Below, one piece after another: positions 1-6,367 of a stretch of DNA of 11,111 nt; position 1 is the stretch's first letter; every line of letters starts with the position of its first letter. Under the pieces are notes generated by a model. The model saw only the letters and a list, made by a program, of their open reading frames with translations, was not told the origin of the DNA and did not search any database. The DNA is from Chloroflexota bacterium (GTDB taxonomy: Bacteria; Chloroflexota; Anaerolineae; Caldilineales; Caldilineaceae), in the NCBI GenBank assembly GCA_003451595.1, contig DMDA01000001.1:1-11111 (forward strand), written 5' to 3'. The position numbers and the translations under genes are program-made.

Positions 1-113
1 TCATCAGTTATTCGGATAGGCACTTAGTCTTGGTGCGCTGCAATGCTCAGAGCGACTTCTGTGCGCCCCCATACGTGAGCAAAGGCGTATCACGGTGAGG
101 AAGCCAGATCAAT

Positions 114-183
114 TCGAAAAAACACATTTGGGGAATGTATAAATTTCCACATAAAATATTTTGATATTAAACTATATTTTGTA
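114..183 (+). promoter_or_regulatory. AT-rich leader, probable promoter region of the YceI gene
   Basis: This stretch is far richer in A+T than the rest of the window: 121-180 has only about 12 G/C in 60 bases. Several hexamers could serve as promoter boxes, for example TTGGGG (128-133) and TAAAAT (152-157) with an 18-bp spacer, or TATATT (173-178) without a good -35 box. A 7-bp inverted repeat, AAAATAT (153-159) and ATATTTT (174-180), lies inside it. The position before a lone gene supports a promoter or UP-element, but no single pair of boxes is convincing. Bases 1-113 hold no gene or clear site that I can see. Confidence 0.35.
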
Positions 184-269
184 GTGAGTAACAGGACGAC
201 TGACTCACAAGCTCAACTAGCAGAACAGATAAACACCAGCACCATAAAGGATGTGAAGGAGACGCAATC

Positions 270-815
270 ATGCCATTTCAGATCGACAACAAGCATTCGG
301 AAATTCAATTCTCAGTTCGGCACATGATGGTTTCGAAGGTGCGCGGCGTCTTCGAAAAATGGGGTGGCGTCGTGGCGCTCGATCTGGCCAACCCGGCCAA
401 CACGACGGTCGACATTACCATCGATGCAGCAAGCATCAATACCAAGGACGAACAACGCGATGGTCATCTGCGTTCGCCCGATTTCTTGAACGTTGTGCAA
501 TATCCCGCAATCACCTTCAAGAGCACCAAGGTTGAATTGGGTGGCGACAATACAGCGAAGTTGCACGGTGACCTGACAATCGCAGGCGTTAGCAAGCCGG
601 TTGTGCTGGCAGTGGAATACCAGGGCAACGCCAAAAGCCCATGGGGCACGGTGAGCCACGGTTTTAGCGCCAGCACCAAGATCAATCGTGAAGATTGGGG
701 GCTAACCTGGAATGCGGCGCTGGAAACAGGCGGCTGGTTGGTCGGTAAGGATATCCAAATCGACATCGAAATGGAGTTGGTGGAAGTAGCCGAGCCAGAG
801 AAGGTTGCTGCCTGA
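270..815 (+). CDS. YceI family protein (lipid-binding-like beta-barrel)
   Basis: This is a 181-residue protein of usual length for the YceI family, whose members form a lipocalin-like beta-barrel that binds a long isoprenoid-type lipid. The family pattern is clear. The N-terminus has DNKHSEIQFSVRHMMVSKVRG (about 6-26), and the middle has HLRSPDFLNVVQYPAITF (about 66-83). The late strand NREDWGLTWN (139-148) and the closing VGKDIQIDIEMEL (158-170) complete it. There is no signal peptide or membrane segment, so this copy is probably cytoplasmic, unlike the periplasmic E. coli YceI. The start is supported by GAAGGAGA (255-262) seven bases upstream. The gene stands alone between an AT-rich leader and a strong terminator. 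The exact ligand and role are unknown; stress or polyisoprenoid storage and transport are family-based guesses. Confidence 0.93.
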   Translation: MPFQIDNKHSEIQFSVRHMMVSKVRGVFEKWGGVVALDLANPANTTVDITIDAASINTKDEQRDGHLRSPDFLNVVQYPAITFKSTKVELGGDNTAKLHGDLTIAGVSKPVVLAVEYQGNAKSPWGTVSHGFSASTKINREDWGLTWNAALETGGWLVGKDIQIDIEMELVEVAEPEKVAA

Positions 816-826
816 TCGATGCGGCT

Positions 827-877
827 AGCGCCATAGAAAAGCAGGCGGCGACATGCCGCCCGCTTTTCTATGGCGCT
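827..877. terminator. Bidirectional intrinsic terminator between the YceI gene and galE
   Basis: A 23-bp stem (827-849 with 855-877) has one A/C mismatch and a 5-base loop, GACAT. The GC-rich core GGCGGC/GCCGCC is flanked by an A-run on the left (836-840, AAAA) and a T-run on the right (TTTT, 863-866), so it reads as a rho-independent terminator on both strands. It sits between the convergent YceI gene (+) and galE (-), and begins 12 bases after the YceI stop codon. Confidence 0.88.
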
Positions 878-939
878 CCGGTGAGTGAATCCACGCTCAG
901 GGAAGCTCCTATTCCCCTCTCGCCCAACTTGACGCACCC

Positions 940-1917
940 CTACTTTGCATAGCCGTGCGGATGCGTCACATGCCAGTTCCACGCCATTTCCATGATCGTG
1001 CGCAGGTCCGGATACTGCGGCGACCAACCTAGCTCACGGCGAATCTTCTCACTACTGGCGACCAGCACCGCCGGGTCGCCAGGGCGCCGCGCCACCACGC
1101 GCGTAGGGATAGGGTGGCCAGTAATAGCGCGCGCGGTTTCGATCACCTCCTTGACGCTAAAGCCTCGCCCATTGCCCAGATTGTAGGTGCGACTGCCCGC
1201 ATCGAGTGCGCGCAGCGCCAGGATATGCGCCTGCGCCAAATCGACGACATGCACATAGTCGCGCACACAGGTGCCGTCAGGAGTGGGGTAGTCGTCGCCA
1301 AAGATTGCGAAATCGGGACGCTGACCGAGCGCGACCTGCAGGATCAACGGGATGATGTGCGTCTCCGGGTCGTGGTGTTCGCCGCGTTCTGCGGAGGCGC
1401 CACACGCGTTGAAGTAGCGCAGGCAGGCATAGCGCATTCCCTGCGTGCGATCCAGCCAGTACAGGATGCGCTCCAGGATGTTTTTGGATTCGCCATAAGG
1501 ACTGCCGGGGATGATACGCTCGTTCTCATCGATCGGCATTCGCTCCGGCTTGTCAAACAGATTGGCGGTGGACGACAGGATGAACTTCTTGACGCCGTGC
1601 GCCAGCGCGCTCTGCAGCAAGTTGAGGCCGTTGGTGACGTTGTCGCCGATGTACATGAAGGGATGCTGCATCGACTCCCCAACCAGCGTGTAGGAGGCGA
1701 AGTGCATGATCGCGTCCGGTTGGTGCGTTGCCAGTGCAGCGTCAATGGCGCTGCGATCTTGGAGATCGCCCAACACAAAGACGGCGTCAGGATGGACGGC
1801 GTCGCGGTGACCCTGATAAAGGTTGTCGAAGACGACGACTTCATCGCCGCCTTTGATCAACTGCTCGACAGTAATGCTGCCGATATAACCGGCGCCGCCG
1901 GTAACAAGAACTTTCAT
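940..1917 (-). CDS. galE: UDP-glucose 4-epimerase
   Basis: This 325-residue extended short-chain dehydrogenase interconverts UDP-glucose and UDP-galactose using tightly bound NAD (Leloir pathway and supply of UDP-galactose for polysaccharides). The Rossmann motif TGGAGYIGS lies at 6-14. MHFASYTLVGESM is at 71-83, and the catalytic set is SST (115-117) with Tyr141 and Lys145 in PYGESK. The GalE signatures LRYFNACGA (166-174), FGDDYPTPDGTCVRDYVHV (206-224) and YNLGNGRGFSV (245-255) follow. The reading frame extends 12 codons further upstream, but the ATG at 1917 (MKVLVTGG) fits the family N-terminus and has GAGGAAGG (1931-1924 on the minus strand) six bases before it. The usual AAVYG segment after SST is replaced by ANLFDKPERMP, a variant loop. 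The gene is divergent from xylF, so a link to sugar use is plausible. UDP-pentose or UDP-GlcNAc epimerisation cannot be excluded. Confidence 0.95.
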   Translation of the reverse strand: MKVLVTGGAGYIGSITVEQLIKGGDEVVVFDNLYQGHRDAVHPDAVFVLGDLQDRSAIDAALATHQPDAIMHFASYTLVGESMQHPFMYIGDNVTNGLNLLQSALAHGVKKFILSSTANLFDKPERMPIDENERIIPGSPYGESKNILERILYWLDRTQGMRYACLRYFNACGASAERGEHHDPETHIIPLILQVALGQRPDFAIFGDDYPTPDGTCVRDYVHVVDLAQAHILALRALDAGSRTYNLGNGRGFSVKEVIETARAITGHPIPTRVVARRPGDPAVLVASSEKIRRELGWSPQYPDLRTIMEMAWNWHVTHPHGYAK

Positions 1918-2024
1918 GATTTGCCTTCCTCGTCCAGTGTGTACTGCATCCAATGTGTGCTGCTCTCGAACACTATCAAACTTGAGCGCGATCCAAACAT
2001 CTCCTGCGCAACAGGCTTGCGTCG

Positions 2025-2033
2025 ATTGTAACA
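2025..2033 (-). promoter_or_regulatory. Candidate extended -10 promoter of galE
   Basis: On the minus strand the sequence reads TGTTACAAT, a TGn extended -10 box with five of six matches to TATAAT. No good -35 box lies 16-18 bases upstream, as is common for extended -10 promoters. It would give a leader of about 100 bases before the galE start at 1917. Confidence 0.4.
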
Positions 2034-2220
2034 GATGCGCACCGATTCCGCATTTCGGTTCGCTGACAGTTTCTCCACCAGTTTTCTCAGCAGCGCCAGC
2101 ACTGCAATCCTACCATAACTGTGTCTTGCGAAGGGAGCGCCGGGCAGCACCCCATGATGTCCAGAGCTTGCTTCGTTCTACAACTTTGTGAAGTCTGTCA
2201 ATCAATCTCATCTAGACAAT

Positions 2221-2225
2221 GGAGG
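2221..2225 (+). promoter_or_regulatory. Ribosome binding site that sets the xylF start
   Basis: GGAGG ends six bases before the ATG at 2232, whose product begins MHRKVSLLIVL and forms a proper lipoprotein signal peptide. The upstream in-frame ATG at 2121 has no such site. Confidence 0.85.
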
Positions 2226-2231
2226 CTTTGT

Positions 2232-3392
2232 ATGCACAGAAAAGTATCGCTGTTGATTGTGCTTGCCATGATCGCCAGCATCGTGATGGCGTGTACTGCG
2301 CCAGCTGCGGCGCCAGCGGGTGGCGGTGAGGCGGCGGCGCCAGCGAGTGGTGGTGAGGCGGCGGCGCCAGCGGGCGAGAAGATCAAGGTCGGTCTCTCCT
2401 TCTCTGACTTTGCCACCGAACGCTGGAAGAACGAGGAAGTGATCCTACGCGGACTGCTCGAGGCCAAAGGCTATGAAGTCCTAAGCCAGGAAGCCAACCA
2501 CGACGTCAAGCTGCAAAACGACCAGATCGACAACATGGTCAGCCAGGGCGCTAAGGCGTTGATCATCGTTGCTGAAGATGGTGACGCCGCCGTGACGGCA
2601 GTAGACAAGGCCGCTGAGGCAGGCGTCGTCGTGGTCGCCTATGACCGCCTGATCAAGTCCCCGAATATCGCCGGGTACATCTCCTTCAACAACGTCGAGG
2701 TCGGTCGTCAACAGGCCGATGGCGTCATGAAGGCGCTTGACATCGAGAACTGGGACGTGGCCGCCAATGGGCCGGCGCGCGTTGTCAAGCTGGGTGGCAG
2801 CCCGACCGACAACAACGCCATTCTCTTCCGCCAGGGGCAGGACTTGATCGTCGATCCGCTGGTTGAAGCCGGCAAGGTCGAAATTGTGGCTGACCAGTGG
2901 GTGGAAAACTGGGACCCGGCCAATGCCTTGAAGCTGATGGAGAACATCCTGACCAGCGTCAATAACGACATCGATGCGGTGGTGGCCTCCAATGACGGCA
3001 CGGCGCTCGGTGCGCTGCAAGCGCTCAATGCACAGGGTCTGGCAGGCAAAGTTCCGATTTCAGGCCAGGACGCCACCGCCGACGGCTGCAACAGCATCGT
3101 CAAGGGGCAACTGACCGTCTCGATCCTCAAAGACATTCGCAACCTGGCCCCGATCGCGGTCGACATGGTCGATGCATTGCTCAAGGGTCAGCCTGTGGAG
3201 GGACTGCAGGAATACACCCTGGCGGAGTTGACCCTCAACGATGCGTTGCAGGGCAATGTCAAGGCGCTCTTCCTGCCGGTTGAGCAGGTCAACAAGGACA
3301 ATGTCCACGAACTGTGCGTCGCCAACGGCTTCCAATCGTATGACGACGTCTACCGCGACATTCCTGAAGATCAGCGCCCGCCCAAGCCCTGA
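2232..3392 (+). CDS. xylF: Xylose-type sugar ABC transporter, substrate-binding lipoprotein
   Basis: This 386-residue binding protein captures a sugar outside the membrane and delivers it to XylGH. It has a lipoprotein signal: basic HRK, a hydrophobic core, then lipobox VMA-C with Cys21 as the lipidated residue. Residues 23-48 form a flexible Ala/Pro/Gly/Glu linker of near-identical nine-residue repeats that tethers the domain to the membrane. The periplasmic-binding fold (Peripla_BP_4 type) runs from about 50 to 365. It has strong XylF signatures: ATERWKNEE (61-69), AYDRLI (136-141), YISFNN (149-154), LGGSPTDNNA (187-196), DQWVENWDPANALKLMEN (221-238), DAVVASNDGTALGALQALNAQGL (248-270) and ISGQDA (276-281). 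D-xylose is the expected ligand by resemblance to E. coli XylF; arabinose, glucose or galactose remain possible. It is the first gene of xylFGH and is followed by a hairpin that may keep its transcript level above that of the other two. Confidence 0.93.
   Translation: MHRKVSLLIVLAMIASIVMACTAPAAAPAGGGEAAAPASGGEAAAPAGEKIKVGLSFSDFATERWKNEEVILRGLLEAKGYEVLSQEANHDVKLQNDQIDNMVSQGAKALIIVAEDGDAAVTAVDKAAEAGVVVVAYDRLIKSPNIAGYISFNNVEVGRQQADGVMKALDIENWDVAANGPARVVKLGGSPTDNNAILFRQGQDLIVDPLVEAGKVEIVADQWVENWDPANALKLMENILTSVNNDIDAVVASNDGTALGALQALNAQGLAGKVPISGQDATADGCNSIVKGQLTVSILKDIRNLAPIAVDMVDALLKGQPVEGLQEYTLAELTLNDALQGNVKALFLPVEQVNKDNVHELCVANGFQSYDDVYRDIPEDQRPPKP
2304..2378 (+). repeat. Tandem 27-bp repeat coding the lipoprotein linker of xylF
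   Basis: Two full units (2304-2330, 2331-2357) and one shortened unit of 21 bases (2358-2378) encode AAAPAGGGE, AAAPASGGE and AAAPAGE. The units differ at only a few bases. The repeat lies directly after the lipidated cysteine and keeps the reading frame, so copy-number change would only alter tether length. Confidence 0.85.
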
Positions 3393-3415
3393 TCGGTAGA
3401 TAGTCGAGACCCAAG

Positions 3416-3453
3416 CCCGGCGTCCTGCTCAGAACAGGGCGCCGGGTTTCTCT
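3416..3453 (+). terminator. Hairpin terminator or attenuator between xylF and xylG
   Basis: A 12-bp stem pairs CCCGGCGTCCTG (3416-3427) with CAGGGCGCCGGG (3435-3446), with a single T-G wobble and a 7-base loop. It is followed by TTTCTCT. It begins 24 bases after the xylF stop and lies 74 bases before the xylG start. Because xylG and xylH have no obvious separate promoter, it probably acts as a partial terminator or as a 3' stabiliser of the xylF message. Confidence 0.75.
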
Positions 3454-3526
3454 ATGCGACACCTGGAAGCACACCTTTCGGGCGCCTGTCCCGCAGGCAA
3501 AGTGACCTGGCCAACAGGAGCAAGCA

Positions 3527-5071
3527 GTGAGCGACGACATCATTCTTGATATTCGTAATGTCACCAAGCGTTTCCCCGGCGTCACCGCGCTGGACAACGT
3601 GTCGATCCAGATTCGGCGCGGTGAAATTCATGGGCTGTGCGGTGAGAACGGCGCCGGCAAATCGACTTTGATGAAGATTTTGTCGGGCGTCTATCCGCAC
3701 GGCGACTACGAAGGAACGATTATCTACGACGGCAAAGAACTCAACCTCGGCGTCGGCGCCATTCGTCAGGCGCGTGAAGAAGGGATCGCCATCGTTTACC
3801 AGGAGCTGACCCTTGTCCCCAACATGACGGTGGGTGAGAACGTCTTTTTGGGCAAGGAGCCAGTCGAGCGGGGTTCGATTGACTGGAATAAGCTCTACGC
3901 CGACACGCGCGACATTCTAGCGAAATATCGCCTGGATGTATCGCCGCAGTCCGTTGTCAAATACCTGGGCGTCGGCAAAATGCAGATGGTGGAGATCGCC
4001 AAAGCCCTGTCCGAAAACGCCAAAATTTTGATCCTCGATGAGCCAACCAGTGCGCTGACCGAGAGCGAGATCGACAAGCTGATGGAGATTCTGGAGAATC
4101 TGCGCAGCCACGGCGTCACCTGCATTTACATTACCCACAAACTCGAAGAATTCTTCCGGATCACGGATTCGGTCACAATTTTACGCGACGGCAAGACGGT
4201 GGCGACTCTGCCCACCAGGGAGCTGACGCAAGAAAAGCTGGTGAGCTACATGGTCGGTCGCGAGATGAAAGAGCGCTTCCCGCGCGGCCACCGTCAACCT
4301 GGCGAAGTCATATTCGAGGTGACCGATCTGCACGCCGTCGATCCGAACGAGACTAGCCGTAAAGTGCTCAATGGCGTCACCTTCAATCTGCGACGCGGCG
4401 AAATCCTGGGCATTGCAGGGTTGATGGGGTCAGGACGCACCGAACTTGTCACGACGATCTTTGGCGAATACGGCAAGATCACGGGCGGCAGCATCAAGCT
4501 GGAAGGGCAAGAGATTCGCGTCAGCGATGCACGTGACGCCATGCACAAAGGCATTAGCCTGGTGCCGGAAGATCGCAAGGGACAGGGGCTGGTGTTGATG
4601 CAATCGATTCTCAAAAACATCTCACTGGCAAACCTGGATCAATTTTCTGGTTTCATGCGCATCGATGGCGACGCCGAACTGGCGGCTGCGACGCAGCAGG
4701 CGAAGGCGTTGGCCGTCAAAGCCCCCAACCTTCAGGTGCGCGTCGATTCGCTTTCCGGCGGCAACCAACAAAAGGTTGTCATTGCCAAGTGGCTGCTGTC
4801 CAACCCCAAAATTCTCATCATGGATGATCCAACGCGCGGCATCGACGTAGGCGCCAAGTACGAAATCTATAAACTAATGAACGACCTGGCCGAACGCGGT
4901 GTGTCGATCATCATGATTTCGAGTGAGTTGGAAGAAGTGCTGGGCATGAGCGACCGCATCATGGTCATGCACGAAGGGCGCTCAACACGCACACTGGAGA
5001 TTGCCGAAGCCTCGCAGGAACGGATCATGGCGTTGGCGACCGGCATTGCCGATGAACTTGTGGCTGCTTAA
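3527..5071 (+). CDS. xylG: Xylose-type sugar ABC transporter, double ATP-binding subunit
   Basis: This 514-residue protein holds two fused ABC ATPase domains and powers sugar import through XylH at the inner face of the membrane. Domain 1 (about 4-245) has Walker A GENGAGKST (39-47), Q-loop YQE (91-93), a degenerate signature LGVGKMQ (147-153), Walker B ILILDEPTSAL (167-177) and H-loop His204. Domain 2 (about 262-505) has a degenerate Walker A, GLMGSGRT (298-305), with Arg in place of Lys. Its signature LSGGNQQ (409-415) is canonical, Walker B is ILIMDDPTRG (429-438), and Ser replaces the H-loop His. Such asymmetry is normal for the RbsA/XylG family, so only the site made from Walker A1 and signature 2 should hydrolyse ATP well. 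Translation starts at a GTG, with AGGAG (3516-3520) six bases before it. xylH follows after 23 bases. Confidence 0.95.
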   Translation: MSDDIILDIRNVTKRFPGVTALDNVSIQIRRGEIHGLCGENGAGKSTLMKILSGVYPHGDYEGTIIYDGKELNLGVGAIRQAREEGIAIVYQELTLVPNMTVGENVFLGKEPVERGSIDWNKLYADTRDILAKYRLDVSPQSVVKYLGVGKMQMVEIAKALSENAKILILDEPTSALTESEIDKLMEILENLRSHGVTCIYITHKLEEFFRITDSVTILRDGKTVATLPTRELTQEKLVSYMVGREMKERFPRGHRQPGEVIFEVTDLHAVDPNETSRKVLNGVTFNLRRGEILGIAGLMGSGRTELVTTIFGEYGKITGGSIKLEGQEIRVSDARDAMHKGISLVPEDRKGQGLVLMQSILKNISLANLDQFSGFMRIDGDAELAAATQQAKALAVKAPNLQVRVDSLSGGNQQKVVIAKWLLSNPKILIMDDPTRGIDVGAKYEIYKLMNDLAERGVSIIMISSELEEVLGMSDRIMVMHEGRSTRTLEIAEASQERIMALATGIADELVAA

Positions 5072-5094
5072 ACCGAGACTGAGGAGCAAATTGT

Positions 5095-6306
5095 ATGGCT
5101 GTGTCCACGAATGTCAACACCCCTAAACCCAGCGCAGGGCTTGGCGCCGAATTAGGCAAACGCTTTCGTAGCAATATCCAGACCTACACCATCATTCTGG
5201 CGCTCGTGGCAATCTGGATTCTCTTTGCCGTGCTGACCAACGGCGCCTTCTTCACGGCGCAAAATGTGTCGAATCTCTTCCGCCAGATGACCGTCACCTC
5301 CTTCCTGGCGATTGGTATGGTCTTCGTGATCGTCACCGGCAACATCGACCTTTCGGTGGGGAAGCTGGCAGGCTTTGTGTCCGTAGTGGCCGCCTACTTC
5401 CAGGCGAATGTTTGGTACCAGATGATGCCGGATCAACCACTGATTGCAGCGACGTTGTCGGTCATCATCGGCGTCGGCGTGGGTGTGCTGTTTGGCGTGT
5501 TGCAAGGTTATATTATTGCTTTTCTCAATGTGCCTGCCTTCATCGTGACGTTGGGCGGCATGTTCGTTCTCAACGGTCTGATCTTGCTAGTGACACAAGG
5601 TAAGACCATCCCCGCCAATCAGCCCTACTTCTCGGAGATTGCACAGGGCTATCTACCGCCGATTGCCGGGTGGGTCATTGCAGCGATCGTGGTCGTGTTC
5701 CTCTTTTGGAACATGTTTCGCAGCCGGCAGAGTCGCGCGCGCCACGGGTTTGAACTCCCCAATCTCGGTCTGGAATTGACGGTGACAATCTTCTTTTCGT
5801 TGCTCGTCGTAGGCTATGTCTACTGGGTCAATCAGTATCGTGGGGTGCAGACGCCTGTCCTGCTCCTGGCCATCACTGCAATGATCATGGCGTATGTGTC
5901 GAACAACACGCGCTTTGGTCGCTATGCCTACGCCATCGGTGGCAATCGTGAGGCGGCGCGCCTCTCTGGCATCAACATCCGGCGCAGCATCTTCCTGATC
6001 TTCGTGCTGATGGGCTTGCTCTCCGGTATTGCTGGCATCGTGCTGGCTTCTTACGTCGGGTATGGCACTACCGCCGCTGGGCAAGGCTATGAGCTTGACG
6101 CCATCGCCAGCGCCATCCTCGGCGGCACCTCGACATTAGGCGGCGTCGGCACCGTCTTTGGCGCCCTGATCGGTTCGCTGATCATGTCGAGCCTGACCAC
6201 CGGCTTGCAGATGCTCAATGTGGCGCCGGCGTGGCAGTATCTGGTCAAGGGTGGCGTGCTCGTCCTTGCCGTCTATGCTGATGTCTACTTCAAGAAGAAC
6301 AGGTAA
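5095..6306 (+). CDS. xylH: Xylose-type sugar ABC transporter, permease subunit
   Basis: This 403-residue membrane protein of the BPD_transp_2 (CUT2) family has about ten hydrophobic segments, and two copies would form the sugar channel. Hydrophobic runs lie near 31-49, 66-82, 90-104, 117-142, 147-167, 188-207, 227-245, 253-269, 297-321, 336-366 and 384-397. Family motifs are AIGMVFVIVTGNIDLSVG (72-89), NVPAFIVTLGGMFVLNGL (145-162), GRYAYAIGGNREAARLSGI (275-293), the latter a cytoplasmic loop expected to contact XylG, and ILGGTSTLGGVGTV (341-354). A basic, soluble stretch FRSRQSRARHG (208-218) separates two of the segments. Length matches XylH permeases (about 390-430). The ribosome site GAGGAG (5081-5086) lies eight bases before the ATG. 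It is the last gene of the operon and ends close to a hairpin terminator. Confidence 0.94.
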   Translation: MAVSTNVNTPKPSAGLGAELGKRFRSNIQTYTIILALVAIWILFAVLTNGAFFTAQNVSNLFRQMTVTSFLAIGMVFVIVTGNIDLSVGKLAGFVSVVAAYFQANVWYQMMPDQPLIAATLSVIIGVGVGVLFGVLQGYIIAFLNVPAFIVTLGGMFVLNGLILLVTQGKTIPANQPYFSEIAQGYLPPIAGWVIAAIVVVFLFWNMFRSRQSRARHGFELPNLGLELTVTIFFSLLVVGYVYWVNQYRGVQTPVLLLAITAMIMAYVSNNTRFGRYAYAIGGNREAARLSGINIRRSIFLIFVLMGLLSGIAGIVLASYVGYGTTAAGQGYELDAIASAILGGTSTLGGVGTVFGALIGSLIMSSLTTGLQMLNVAPAWQYLVKGGVLVLAVYADVYFKKNR

Positions 6307-6322
6307 GCACGACGTTGCTCGT

Positions 6323-6367
6323 CAATGCGTCACTGGTCATTGGTGGCGAGTGACGCATTGAGCTTTT
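6323..6367 (+). terminator. Hairpin terminator of the xylFGH operon
   Basis: A perfect 12-bp stem, CAATGCGTCACT (6323-6334) with AGTGACGCATTG (6349-6360), extends by one T-A pair and encloses a 14-base loop. It is followed by AGCTTTT. It begins 17 bases after the xylH stop. It overlaps the last codons and stop of the convergent lipid-kinase gene, so the two genes share this 3' end. Confidence 0.7.

Larger units (their letters stand above)
1918..2231. promoter_or_regulatory. Divergent galE/xylF control region (314 bp, no gene)
   Basis: The two start codons face away from each other across this gap, so it must carry both promoters. For galE an extended -10 box is visible (separate entry). A short palindrome, CGCAA-N5-TTGCG, lies at 2007-2021. 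A near-direct repeat, CAGTTTCTC (2067-2075) and CAGTTTTCTC (2079-2088), lies further toward xylF. No convincing -35/-10 pair for xylF was found. An in-frame extension of xylF up to 2121 exists but lacks a ribosome site and would precede the signal peptide with 37 unrelated residues, so I treat 2121-2231 as untranslated. Confidence 0.55.

Noticed and set aside
71..94. Small inverted repeat (ATACG/CGTAT) near the window start
   Set aside because: Only 5-bp arms and no gene or promoter context; likely chance.
1114..2031. 305-codon open frame on the plus strand opposite galE
   Set aside because: It mirrors galE codons in antisense, has no recognisable domain and runs past the galE start; typical shadow frame of GC-rich DNA.
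2121..2231. In-frame N-terminal extension of xylF (37 residues from an ATG at 2121)
   Set aside because: It would bury the lipoprotein signal peptide, has no ribosome site, and a GGAGG site precedes the ATG at 2232.
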